Under the pieces are notes generated by a model, which was not told the origin of the DNA, did no database searches, and worked only from the letters and a program-made list of their open reading frames with translations. DNA of 64,000 nucleotides from Aquamicrobium zhengzhouense (lineage in GTDB: Bacteria; Pseudomonadota; Alphaproteobacteria; Rhizobiales; Rhizobiaceae), in assembly GCF_016124105.1 (NCBI RefSeq), contig NZ_JADGMQ010000001.1, forward strand, positions 550,707 to 614,706, read 5' to 3'. Of the stretch, positions 1-7,770 are shown piece by piece (the first letter of the stretch is position 1; every line of letters begins with the position of its first letter). A program made the position numbers and the translations under genes.

Positions 1-824
1 AATATGAAATCCGCACCCTGACCGGGAGCGGCAGGCACCAACGCAGCACCCTCGCTGTTCGCTTGGTACCCGATACCGCGGCTCGATAACATATCTTTAA
101 GGCGCGTCAGATCGGTCACACGAAAGTGCACCGCTTCGATCCGGGCATTAACGGCCGTTTTGGCAGGCCTCACCGTCAGCGCAGAATTGGCAAGCGGTAC
201 GTCGTAATGACCGGACCGCGAAGTTACTCTGCTTCTGGCAATTTCGGCGAGAAAGTGCGCAATCTCTTCAGCCCGAACCGCCACAATGCGGACCGACGAG
301 ATACCCGCTGCGCCATTCTCATGCTGCTGAAGCTGCTGCATGTCGATCTTCGGAGCGTTTCGTCTCTCGCAGGTGAAGAAGTGCAGCGGGTGAGCGCTGG
401 GCGTTCCTGCGAAGGCAAGGCGAAAGCTGGCTGTGTCCATCCGGCCATACGCATCCACGGCAGAACGTGAAAATTCGACAATCTGGCCACCGGAGATTGA
501 CCGCCTATGAAACTCGGCATTGTCATCAATCGCATCGTCGGTGCCTAGAACCAGCCCAGAAATTCCCTCCTCGCCTGAGGCTAGTCTGAACTGCCGGTCA
601 TGGCGCACGAAACTGTTTCGATCAGCTATCGCCGCATCTACCGAGTCAGCAGAGCCGATGGCGAGAGGCTCGATGAAGGTGCCGTCTGCGAAATAGACGC
701 AGGCATTGATGGTGCCAAACGGATGATTTCCCTGCGGGGCTACGCTGAAACCAAGCCCCACGAGCCGATCACGAGACACGCCGAGATCGGCAGTCGGCAT
801 AACGAGGTGGTCGAGCGGGCGCAT
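1..824 (-). CDS. VOC (glyoxalase-like) family protein, C-terminus beyond window
   Basis: An open frame runs from an ATG at 824 to the left edge with no stop in 274 codons, so the gene is cut at its 3' end. The protein opens MRPLDHLVMPTADL, the typical first strand of a vicinal-oxygen-chelate module with a metal-ligand His. It resembles the Glyoxalase_3-like group, whose members have two such modules; the second appears to begin around residue 230 (IEAVHFRVTDL). The stop of the upstream lipoprotein gene lies only 14 bp away on the same strand, so it is probably the last visible member of the Mla-type operon. Substrate is unknown. Fold assignment is fairly secure, function is not. Confidence 0.8.
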   Translation of the reverse strand, partial: MRPLDHLVMPTADLGVSRDRLVGLGFSVAPQGNHPFGTINACVYFADGTFIEPLAIGSADSVDAAIADRNSFVRHDRQFRLASGEEGISGLVLGTDDAIDDNAEFHRRSISGGQIVEFSRSAVDAYGRMDTASFRLAFAGTPSAHPLHFFTCERRNAPKIDMQQLQQHENGAAGISSVRIVAVRAEEIAHFLAEIARSRVTSRSGHYDVPLANSALTVRPAKTAVNARIEAVHFRVTDLTRLKDMLSSRGIGYQANSEGAALVPAAPGQGADFI

Positions 825-838
825 GGCTCGCTCCGCGC

Positions 839-1441
839 TCACGTAGAGCCGAGCGTCCAGCCAACGATCTGGCGCGTCACGTCGGCGAAGGCTCTATCGA
901 GTGCTGCAACATAAGCATTATTGCCAGTGCCGTTCATTGCAGCTTCTGCCGAGAAGGTACGTTCCGCACGAACCACGCCGTTCCGATCGTTGAGCAGCTT
1001 GACGTGCAGCCGCACCTCTGCGCGAGGCGTACCATCGAGCTGGATCCCGAAAGCGCGAACTTCGGTCGCTAGTTGATAATCGATCGCGAGCCCTTCACCG
1101 GGCTTGCCAACCCCACCGAAGCGGCCAGAGCCCTGCAGAGCCTCAACCAACTTCGCCTGTACCAGGCGCGGCAGGCGGTCTGCCCATTGTGCACCCTTGA
1201 GATACTCAAGCGTCGCTCCCGTCGGGCGGATGACAATATTTTCGCTGTCGATGGTTTTTAGTGCAGTTGGCTCGGCGACGAGCAGTTGCACTCGCGACCT
1301 CCGCGCCGGAGTGCTCTCTACGTCAACTGCTTGCAGATCGAAGGTGTCCAAAGGAGCTGGTCCGCCACCGGGTAGCGCGGCGCATCCGGAGATGGCAAGT
1401 GCCGATGAGACGAGGAGAAAGCGCCGACTGATGCTGATCAT
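839..1441 (-). CDS. ABC-type transport auxiliary lipoprotein (Mla/Pqi-type)
   Basis: This 200-residue protein starts with a lipoprotein signal: two Arg, a hydrophobic core and the lipobox ISGC with Cys at residue 20. The rest matches the ABC_trans_aux family (PqiC/YmbA-like), periplasmic lipoproteins that accompany MCE-type lipid transporters. It lies 72 bp downstream of the MlaD-like gene on the same strand. The family is thought to sit at the outer-membrane end of an MCE conduit. No MlaC-like soluble carrier or MlaA gene is visible here, so this lipoprotein is probably the dedicated partner of this system. The ATG at 1441 has a GGAAGGGA-like ribosome site upstream. Confidence 0.85.
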   Translation of the reverse strand: MISISRRFLLVSSALAISGCAALPGGGPAPLDTFDLQAVDVESTPARRSRVQLLVAEPTALKTIDSENIVIRPTGATLEYLKGAQWADRLPRLVQAKLVEALQGSGRFGGVGKPGEGLAIDYQLATEVRAFGIQLDGTPRAEVRLHVKLLNDRNGVVRAERTFSAEAAMNGTGNNAYVAALDRAFADVTRQIVGWTLGST

Positions 1442-1513
1442 GGTACTCTGCTGTCCCTTCCAATGGCCACTCGTATCATAAAATCGTCTTGAGGTTGTAG
1501 CCTATGCAATCTG

Positions 1514-2887
1514 TCATCTGCGCGCGCGGCCATCATGCTGACGGACCTCGCCAGCCCCACCCGAAATAATCCGCTGGGGGTTACGCTCAAGATCCGTGAT
1601 GGCACGCTCGATCCGATTTATCGACCCTCGAGCATCGCGGACCAGTCCTTCGACTTCCCGCAGGCCCTGCCCCGAGAATCGCGCCAGACCGTCGGTAATG
1701 GCCCCCATACGGGCATTGAGCGTGTCAGCCACCTGACGGAAGGCTTTGAGCGTCTCTCCCGCTTCCGACATCAGGCCATTGGCCTCACCTGACCCGAGCA
1801 GATTGTCGACCTTCTGCAATACGCCATCGACGCGTTCCGATGCCTGTGCAAGTCGCGCGGCCAGTTGCTGCGCATCAGTGATGATCGCATCGATATCGTC
1901 TGTTCTGGCGCTGACCGCTTCTGACACACGACTTATGTCGTTGGCCGCATGGTTGATGCTCGTGCTTGCCTGTTCGAAATTTGTGAGTGCGGTTCGAACC
2001 GTCGAAGGATCGACGCTCGAGATCACGCTATCGACCTTGGAAAGTGTCTCACCAGCCGCGGAGGAGAATTCCGCCAGGGATGAAACCGCGACCTCGACAT
2101 CCTTCATGATGCCATCAAGGTTGCCGCTTGCCTGATCTAATCGACTGGTAAAGCTCTCGAAGTTTTCTAAGACTTGAGCTACCTGATCGCGATCGACGGA
2201 TCGGATCAAGTCTTCTGCAGCGGCGAGGGTGGAATCAATTCGCTCCGACGCTCCTGCCAGCGACGTCGACAATGTCGTCACGTTCGCAAGGAAAGTGTCG
2301 ATGCCTTCAGCGTTTCGGCTCAACGCCGCAGAGAAGCTCTCGACATTGCGCAGGGTCTCGGTGATTGAAGGTCTCGCATCGCCGGCCAGTTCCTCCAGTT
2401 CACCCAAGACCGCATCTGCTCGCTTGAAGATATTCTGCGCACTCTCGAGCAGATTGGCGACGGCGGACGGATTCGCGGTCAGCTCGGCAATTGCGCCCTG
2501 CTCTTCCGCAATGTCGAGAAGGTTCTGTTCATTCGGGTTGCCGCCGCGCATTTCGATGTTTGCCTGTCCTGTCAGCCCCGCGAGGCCCACATCGGCTTGC
2601 GTTGAGCGAGTGATCGGCGTCAAACGGTCAACGACTGCATCGGCGATTGCGACGCTGGGGTTCGAGACGTCGATGTAGACGCGGCTGACATCGCCGACCT
2701 TCACGCCATTGAAAAGGACCATGCTGCCACGGGCCAAGCCGGAAGCAGACCCGTGGATCCGAAAGCGCAAAGTAGCGGTCTCCCCTCGGTCTCCTACACC
2801 TGAGGTCCAGTACACAAAGGCGAACGCCGCAAGCACCGTAACGATGGTGAAGATACCGACAATGACGTAATTTGCGCGGGTTTCCAT
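1514..2887 (-). CDS. MlaD family protein (MCE domain), lipid transport
   Basis: This 457-residue protein has one N-terminal membrane helix (about 8-29) and then a single MCE domain (about 38-120) containing the GSMVLFNGVKVGDV segment typical of MlaD. It is much longer than E. coli MlaD (about 183 residues). The remaining 300 residues are rich in Ala, Ser, Asp and Glu with repeated heptad-like stretches, suggesting a long helical needle that could reach toward the outer membrane as in PqiB/LetB/Mce proteins. It is probably anchored in the inner membrane as a hexamer on the MlaE-F core. The ATPase gene ends 9 bp upstream, indicating one transcript. Confidence 0.9.
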   Translation of the reverse strand: METRANYVIVGIFTIVTVLAAFAFVYWTSGVGDRGETATLRFRIHGSASGLARGSMVLFNGVKVGDVSRVYIDVSNPSVAIADAVVDRLTPITRSTQADVGLAGLTGQANIEMRGGNPNEQNLLDIAEEQGAIAELTANPSAVANLLESAQNIFKRADAVLGELEELAGDARPSITETLRNVESFSAALSRNAEGIDTFLANVTTLSTSLAGASERIDSTLAAAEDLIRSVDRDQVAQVLENFESFTSRLDQASGNLDGIMKDVEVAVSSLAEFSSAAGETLSKVDSVISSVDPSTVRTALTNFEQASTSINHAANDISRVSEAVSARTDDIDAIITDAQQLAARLAQASERVDGVLQKVDNLLGSGEANGLMSEAGETLKAFRQVADTLNARMGAITDGLARFSGQGLREVEGLVRDARGSINRIERAITDLERNPQRIISGGAGEVRQHDGRARR

Positions 2888-2896
2888 GCATCGTTC

Positions 2897-3721
2897 CTAT
2901 AATGTGCCGGTACGGGCGGACAGATCGATCTGCCTCGCGCGCTTACCGCGGAAGTAGGATTTCACCCAGGGTTCCTCGACCTTCATCATGTCCTCGATGG
3001 TACCTTCCATCAGGACCCTTTTTTGCCCGAGGACCGCAATCCGGTCGCAGACTGAGAAGAGGCTGTCGAGATCGTGGGTCACCATGTAGACGGTCAATCC
3101 CATCGTGTCCCTTAGCTTGGCGACGAGCTCATCAAATTCAGCAGCGCCGATAGGATCGAGGCCCGAAGTAGGCTCATCCAGGAACACGATGTCGGGGTCG
3201 AGCGCGAGCGCTCGAGCCAGCGCAGCGCGCTTGATCATTCCACCTGACAATTCTGATGGAAACTTTCCTGCGGCATCTCTTGGCAAGCCGACCAGTTCGA
3301 GCTTGAGCAAGGACAACTCATCCATCAGAGAGCGCGGCAGGTCGAGATACTCGCGCATCGGCACCTGGATGTTTTCTTTGACAGTCAGCGCCGAGAACAG
3401 CGCGCCGTGCTGAAACAGAACGCCAAGCCGCATATCGACCTGCATCTTCTCGTCATCCGTGGCAGCATCAAGATCCGTCCCCAACAGGCTCACGGTTCCC
3501 GATCGCTTCGGCGTCAAGCCCAGCACGGTGCGCAGCAGAACGGACTTTCCAGTGCCGGAAGCTCCGACGAACCCCAGGATTTCGCCGCGATAGACATCAA
3601 GCGACAGCTTGTCGAGGATGAGTTTGTCACCAAAGCCGACAGTGACGTCGCGAACAGAGAGAACGCTCTCCTGTCCATCGGCACGGGTCCCCTTCAAGGG
3701 CTGTATCTCCGCCTCGATCAT
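2897..3721 (-). CDS. ABC transporter ATP-binding protein (MlaF-like)
   Basis: A 274-residue ABC ATPase. Walker A is GASGTGKS (about 54-61), the signature is LSGGMIKR (about 158-165) and Walker B is DIVFLDEPTSGLD. The signature form LSGGM is characteristic of the MlaF/Ttg2A branch rather than of nutrient importers. It would energise phospholipid movement by the MlaE-like permease. Its ATG overlaps the permease stop by one base (TAATG), implying translational coupling, and the MCE gene follows immediately. An N-terminal extension of about 20 residues precedes the ABC core. Confidence 0.92.
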   Translation of the reverse strand: MIEAEIQPLKGTRADGQESVLSVRDVTVGFGDKLILDKLSLDVYRGEILGFVGASGTGKSVLLRTVLGLTPKRSGTVSLLGTDLDAATDDEKMQVDMRLGVLFQHGALFSALTVKENIQVPMREYLDLPRSLMDELSLLKLELVGLPRDAAGKFPSELSGGMIKRAALARALALDPDIVFLDEPTSGLDPIGAAEFDELVAKLRDTMGLTVYMVTHDLDSLFSVCDRIAVLGQKRVLMEGTIEDMMKVEEPWVKSYFRGKRARQIDLSARTGTL

Positions 3722-4944
3722 TAAAAATCGATCGCCACGTAAAACATTGCAAACAAGCCATCGAGAACAATGACGACAAAAATCGACTTCACGACGGATG
3801 CAGTGACGTGTCGACCTAGTGACTCGGCGCTGCCGCCGACTTTCATCCCCTCTACTGATGCAATGATTCCGATGATGAGTGCCATAAACGGGGCCTTTAT
3901 CAGGCCCGCAAAGACCGTCGACAAATCAACGCTCGGTCGCAAACGGTCGATGAACGCTTCCGGCGGAATTCCCGAGTAGAGCGCGGACACAACCATCGCG
4001 CCCCCAAGGGAGGCAGCGTTCGCGATAATTGTCAGGCAGGGAAGTGCGATGACAAGGGCGACAAGCCTCGGAAAAACGAGGACACCAATCGGATTGAGAC
4101 CAATGACCTTCAGCGCGTCGATTTCCTCGCGCATTTTCATCGAGCCAATCTCGGCCGTTATCGCGCTGCCTGAACGCCCTGCGATCATGATTGATGTCAG
4201 CAGAACGCCAAGCTCGCGAAGGGTGAGGATACTCACCAAGTCCACGATGAAGATTTCCGCGCCGAACCAACGAAGCTGGTAGGCGCCCTGCTGAGCGACA
4301 ATTGCACCAACAATCGCGGAGATAAGTACAACGACCGGGATTGCGCCCACACCCATCCGGTCAATCTGGTTGAATATCGCAGCCGGATTCACCGCATGTC
4401 CGCGACCAAGTTTCATCTGAGCGCCGCGGATCGTTGATCCGAGTATGTACATGCCCGCGACGAAATCTTCGCCTGCGGAGACGGTCAGACGTCCGATTGA
4501 TTCAAGCCAACGGATGAAGAAAATCGGTGGCTTTGGTTCCTGCGACCCGGCGTCATCTTCGAGGGCTTCCTGAACCGCTTCAAGAAGGATCCCGGCCTCC
4601 GGGCTGGCACCCAATATTTCGACGGCCGCGCCAGAACGGCGCTGCGAATCGGCAAGTCGCTGAATCAGCCACGCACCTGCTGTATCGAGCCCGCTCACAG
4701 CGCCGACATCCAAGGCCACCGCGCCTGAGGAGGCCTGCCCCTGAAGTCTACGAACTTCCTCGTCGATCAGGTGAACGGAACGCGTATTCCAGATGCCGGA
4801 AAGCATCCAGAGCAAACGTCCGCCCTCCTCCTTTGCGGCAATAGCGGGCCGCCGCGCTTCAACCGCGTGGCTCATGGCCGTTGCGTCGCCTGCATCTTTC
4901 GTCAACATCGAGCCATTATTAGCCGTTGATATTTCGCGTGTCAC
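3721..4944 (-). CDS. MlaE family lipid ABC permease with fused N-terminal STAS domain
   Basis: Residues about 35-125 form a STAS-type domain, the role played by the separate MlaB in E. coli. Residues about 140-407 are an MlaE/DUF140 permease with five or six membrane segments and the conserved stretch around GRSGSAITAEIGSMKMREEIDAL. It forms the membrane core of the MCE lipid transporter and is the first gene of the operon. The start is uncertain: the longest frame begins with a GTG at 4944 without a clear ribosome site, and ATG codons in frame lie at 4908 and 4875. Its start is only about 40 bp from the divergent gene at 4986. Confidence 0.9.
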   Translation of the reverse strand: MTREISTANNGSMLTKDAGDATAMSHAVEARRPAIAAKEEGGRLLWMLSGIWNTRSVHLIDEEVRRLQGQASSGAVALDVGAVSGLDTAGAWLIQRLADSQRRSGAAVEILGASPEAGILLEAVQEALEDDAGSQEPKPPIFFIRWLESIGRLTVSAGEDFVAGMYILGSTIRGAQMKLGRGHAVNPAAIFNQIDRMGVGAIPVVVLISAIVGAIVAQQGAYQLRWFGAEIFIVDLVSILTLRELGVLLTSIMIAGRSGSAITAEIGSMKMREEIDALKVIGLNPIGVLVFPRLVALVIALPCLTIIANAASLGGAMVVSALYSGIPPEAFIDRLRPSVDLSTVFAGLIKAPFMALIIGIIASVEGMKVGGSAESLGRHVTASVVKSIFVVIVLDGLFAMFYVAIDF

Positions 4945-4949
4945 TTGAG

Positions 4950-4972
4950 CGATGGGCTTGGCTGGCCCATCG
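4950..4972. repeat. 8-bp inverted repeat between divergent mlaE-like and dgcA-like genes
   Basis: CGATGGGC at 4950-4957 and GCCCATCG at 4965-4972 form a perfect 8-bp inverted repeat with a 7-nt loop. It fills most of the 41-bp gap between two divergent start codons. It could be an operator or a hairpin in either 5' leader; nothing in the sequence decides. Confidence 0.6.
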
Positions 4973-4985
4973 ACGGGAGTTCTTC

Positions 4986-5969
4986 ATGAAGCGTGACCTT
5001 TTTGTCAGAACCGAGCGCTTTCCGCTTGCGGGAGCTTTCACTATATCCCGGGGAACCAAGACTGAGGCGGAAGTACTGACATGTACTATCCGCGCGGGCG
5101 ATAATGTCGGGCTCGGTGAATGCGTTCCATATGGACGCTACGGAGAAACGCTCGAAAGCGTTGAATCCCAGATTGAGAGCGCCCGTGGTGCGGTCGAAAA
5201 CGGTGCCAGTCGAGAAGATCTGCTCGGGCTGGTCAAAGCAGGTGCCGCGCGAAACGCGCTCGACTGCGCTCTCTGGGATCTCGAAGCAAAGTCGGGCTCC
5301 GGGCGCGTCCAGGATCGCATCAGCAACATCGCGCCCAAACCACTGGTCACCGCCTATACAGTCTCGCTTGGTGAGCCGGACCAAATGGCCGCAACCGCAC
5401 GGGCGAACGCTCATCGTCCCGTTCTCAAGATAAAGGTTGGCACGGAAAACGACCTATCACGAATTAGCGCTGTCGCAGAGGCTGCACCAAACAGCCGTAT
5501 CATTCTTGATGCGAATGAGGGCTGGACCGAATCGAACATCCGGGAACATCTCCTCGCCGCTGCCCGGTATGGGGTCGCTCTCGTCGAACAGCCACTCCCT
5601 GCAGGCAAAGACGAGATCCTTCGTCACATTCCCCACCCTGTGCCGATATGCGCAGATGAGAGCGTCCACACGGCCGACATGCTTGAGACGCTGCTTGGCC
5701 AGTACGACGCGGTCAACATCAAGCTGGACAAAACCGGCGGCCTGACAACCGCGCTTGGTCTGCGGCACCGCGCTCGTGAACTTGGGTTCGGGGTCATGGT
5801 CGGGTGCATGGTAGGCACATCGTTGGCTATGGCTCCTGCAGTGCTGCTCGCACAGGATGCAGAATTCGTCGATCTCGACGGGCCTTTGCTTCTCGCCAAG
5901 GATCGTCCAAATCCACTCACCTACGAAGGCTCTCTGGTTCACCCCCCTGCTGCCTCCTTATGGGGGTAG
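4986..5969 (+). CDS. dgcA: Enolase-superfamily epimerase/racemase (DgcA-like, N-acyl or dipeptide epimerase)
   Basis: A 327-residue member of the muconate-lactonising branch of the enolase superfamily. All catalytic elements are visible: the KxK pair in LKIKVG (about 150-154), metal ligands in LDANEGW, VEQPLP and CADES, and the opposite lysine in NIKLDKTGG (about 247-255). This pattern fits dipeptide epimerases and the rhizobial N-acetyl-D-Glu racemase DgcA. The usual DgcA partner DgcN is not nearby, so the substrate is inferred. ATG 4986 is chosen because GGGAG lies 6-7 nt upstream; an upstream in-frame extension to 4926 would overlap the divergent gene. Confidence 0.85.
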   Translation: MKRDLFVRTERFPLAGAFTISRGTKTEAEVLTCTIRAGDNVGLGECVPYGRYGETLESVESQIESARGAVENGASREDLLGLVKAGAARNALDCALWDLEAKSGSGRVQDRISNIAPKPLVTAYTVSLGEPDQMAATARANAHRPVLKIKVGTENDLSRISAVAEAAPNSRIILDANEGWTESNIREHLLAAARYGVALVEQPLPAGKDEILRHIPHPVPICADESVHTADMLETLLGQYDAVNIKLDKTGGLTTALGLRHRARELGFGVMVGCMVGTSLAMAPAVLLAQDAEFVDLDGPLLLAKDRPNPLTYEGSLVHPPAASLWG

Positions 5970-6028
5970 CGGCAGTTGTATCTGCCACAATGGAGAGTTA
6001 GCCTGCGCTCTCACAATTGGAGCTTGGA

Positions 6029-6808
6029 ATGGAACTCGGGATTCGAGGAAAGAAGGCGATCGTCTGCGCGTCGAGCCGCGGGCTGGGGCTGGGATGTGCA
6101 ACAGCACTGGCCGAGGCGGGATGCGACCTGGTCATGAACGGACGCGACGCGGCAGTACTTGCTGCCACAGCGGAAAATATCCGCTCCACCTATGGTGTCG
6201 ACGTCGTAGAGATTGCGGGCGATGTCTCCGACCCATCTGTGCGAGATGCGCTTTTGGCCGCGGCTCCTTCGCCTGACATTCTGGTCAACAACAATGGCGG
6301 CCCACCTTTCCGTGATTTCCGCGAACTTACGCGCGACGCGATGATGGACGGCGTCAACAACAACATGATCACACCAATTGAACTGGTGAAGGCGGTGATC
6401 GACGGGATGTCCGAGCGCGGCTTCGGGCGGATCGTTAACATCACGTCCCTGTCTGTTTACCAACCGATCGCCGGACTTGATCTCTCGTCGGGCGCACGCG
6501 CTGGCCTAACCGCGTTCCTCGCGGGCGTCGCCAGAACGGTCGCGGACAAGAACGTGACAATCAACCATATCCTGCCTGGCAAGTTCGACACGGATCGCAT
6601 TCGCTCCAGCGCCGAATTCGCCGCGAAGAAGGCCGGAATAAGCGTCGCTGAGCAGACCAGGCGTCTCTCAAGCGACATACCGGCCGGTCGTCTCGGCACT
6701 GCGGAGGAGTTTGGCAAGGTTTGCGCCTTCCTGTGCTCCGTGCACGCGGGATACATCACCGGCCAAAGCATACGTCTGGATGGCGGACATTTTGCCAGCT
6801 CGTTCTAG
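6029..6808 (+). CDS. SDR family oxidoreductase-like protein lacking the Tyr/Lys pair
   Basis: A 259-residue Rossmann-fold protein. It has a degenerate nucleotide motif ASSRGLGLG (14-22) and the NNNGG strand-4 motif (87-91). The catalytic Ser is at 140 in NITS, but positions 153 and 157, where Tyr and Lys are expected, are Ser and Arg. This matches an SDR subgroup often labelled 3-oxoacyl-ACP reductase that lacks the normal tetrad, so ordinary dehydrogenase activity is doubtful. The ATG at 6029 has GGAG 7 nt upstream. It sits between the epimerase and the FAH-family gene (32 bp from the latter), which suggests one pathway. Confidence 0.85.
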   Translation: MELGIRGKKAIVCASSRGLGLGCATALAEAGCDLVMNGRDAAVLAATAENIRSTYGVDVVEIAGDVSDPSVRDALLAAAPSPDILVNNNGGPPFRDFRELTRDAMMDGVNNNMITPIELVKAVIDGMSERGFGRIVNITSLSVYQPIAGLDLSSGARAGLTAFLAGVARTVADKNVTINHILPGKFDTDRIRSSAEFAAKKAGISVAEQTRRLSSDIPAGRLGTAEEFGKVCAFLCSVHAGYITGQSIRLDGGHFASSF

Positions 6809-6840
6809 CCGCGCGACATTGCTGCACAGGAGTAATTGAT

Positions 6841-7683
6841 TTGAAACTCATCCGTTTTGGTTCAGTCGGACAAGAAAAGCCCGGCCTTATTGACGCTGAT
6901 GGCAAGATTCGTGACGTATCCTCATTGGTGTCCGATTATTCGCCAGAGACCATTGCCCAAAACCTCCTTGAGCGCCTTAAGGCTGCCGATCTCGCGGCCC
7001 TGCCGGTCGTGCCGGACGGCGTCAGGATTGGCTCGCCGATTTCACGTATCGGCCACTTCATCGCGATCGGTCTGAACTACGCCGATCATGCAGCCGAAAC
7101 GAACTCGCCGATCCCGTCAGAGCCGATCGTCTTCTCGAAAGCGCCAAGCTCTCTGTCGGGACCTAATGACGACGTCCTGTTGCCAAAAGGCTCTGAAAAA
7201 CTGGACTGGGAAGTCGAGCTGGCCATCGTCATCGGCCAGCGGGCGGACAATGTCACTGAAGCTGATGCCCTCTCCCACGTTCTTGGCTACGCGGTATGCA
7301 ATGACGTTTCTGAGCGATCGTGGCAGGCAGAACGCGGCGGCCAGTGGATCAAGGGCAAGAGTGCCCCCACATTCGGCCCGCTCGGCCCATGGATTGTGAC
7401 CCCCGATGAGGTTGCCGATCCACAAAACCTCGACATGTTCCTTGACGTGAACGGAGAGCGCCTCCAGACCGGCAACACAAAGACCATGATCTTCCCGGTG
7501 GCGCACATCATTTCCTATCTGTCCGGCTTCATGGTCCTCGAGCCGGGTGACGTCATCACGACTGGTACGCCTCCCGGCGTCGGGCTCGGGCAAAAGCCAC
7601 CACGGTTCCTGAAAGCCGGTGATGAAATGAAGCTTGGTATCGCCGGTCTCGGCGAGCAAAAGCAAAAAGTGGTCGCGCGCTAA
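6841..7683 (+). CDS. Fumarylacetoacetate hydrolase family protein
   Basis: This 280-residue protein has the FAH fold, with the conserved GLNYADHAAE segment (about 79-88) and acidic metal ligands in DWEVELAIVIG (about 122-132). It resembles 2,4-diketo-3-deoxy-acid hydrolases and related C-C lyases or hydrolases. The start is a TTG at 6841 with AGGAG about 8 nt upstream; no ATG fits better. It is the third gene of the plus-strand trio after the epimerase and the SDR-like protein. The trio probably acts on an acyl-amino acid or sugar-acid-derived substrate, but this is an inference. Confidence 0.85.
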   Translation: MKLIRFGSVGQEKPGLIDADGKIRDVSSLVSDYSPETIAQNLLERLKAADLAALPVVPDGVRIGSPISRIGHFIAIGLNYADHAAETNSPIPSEPIVFSKAPSSLSGPNDDVLLPKGSEKLDWEVELAIVIGQRADNVTEADALSHVLGYAVCNDVSERSWQAERGGQWIKGKSAPTFGPLGPWIVTPDEVADPQNLDMFLDVNGERLQTGNTKTMIFPVAHIISYLSGFMVLEPGDVITTGTPPGVGLGQKPPRFLKAGDEMKLGIAGLGEQKQKVVAR

Positions 7684-7691
7684 GGCGTCCC

Positions 7692-7710
7692 GAGGCGGCT
7701 AAGCCGCCTC
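7692..7710 (+). terminator. GC-rich hairpin after the FAH gene
   Basis: GAGGCGGCT at 7692-7700 and AGCCGCCTC at 7702-7710 form a strong hairpin 8 bp after the stop at 7683. There is no T-run, so termination efficiency is uncertain; it may simply protect the 3' end. Confidence 0.45.
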
Positions 7711-7770
7711 ACCACGCCTTCGCAAGATCATAGAAGAACGCAGCTCGACGCTGCGCTGGGGCAACAGGCA

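Noticed and set aside
126-535. Open frames on both strands near the left edge
   Set aside because: The VOC frame running off the edge from 824 explains this stretch; the others are shadows of it.
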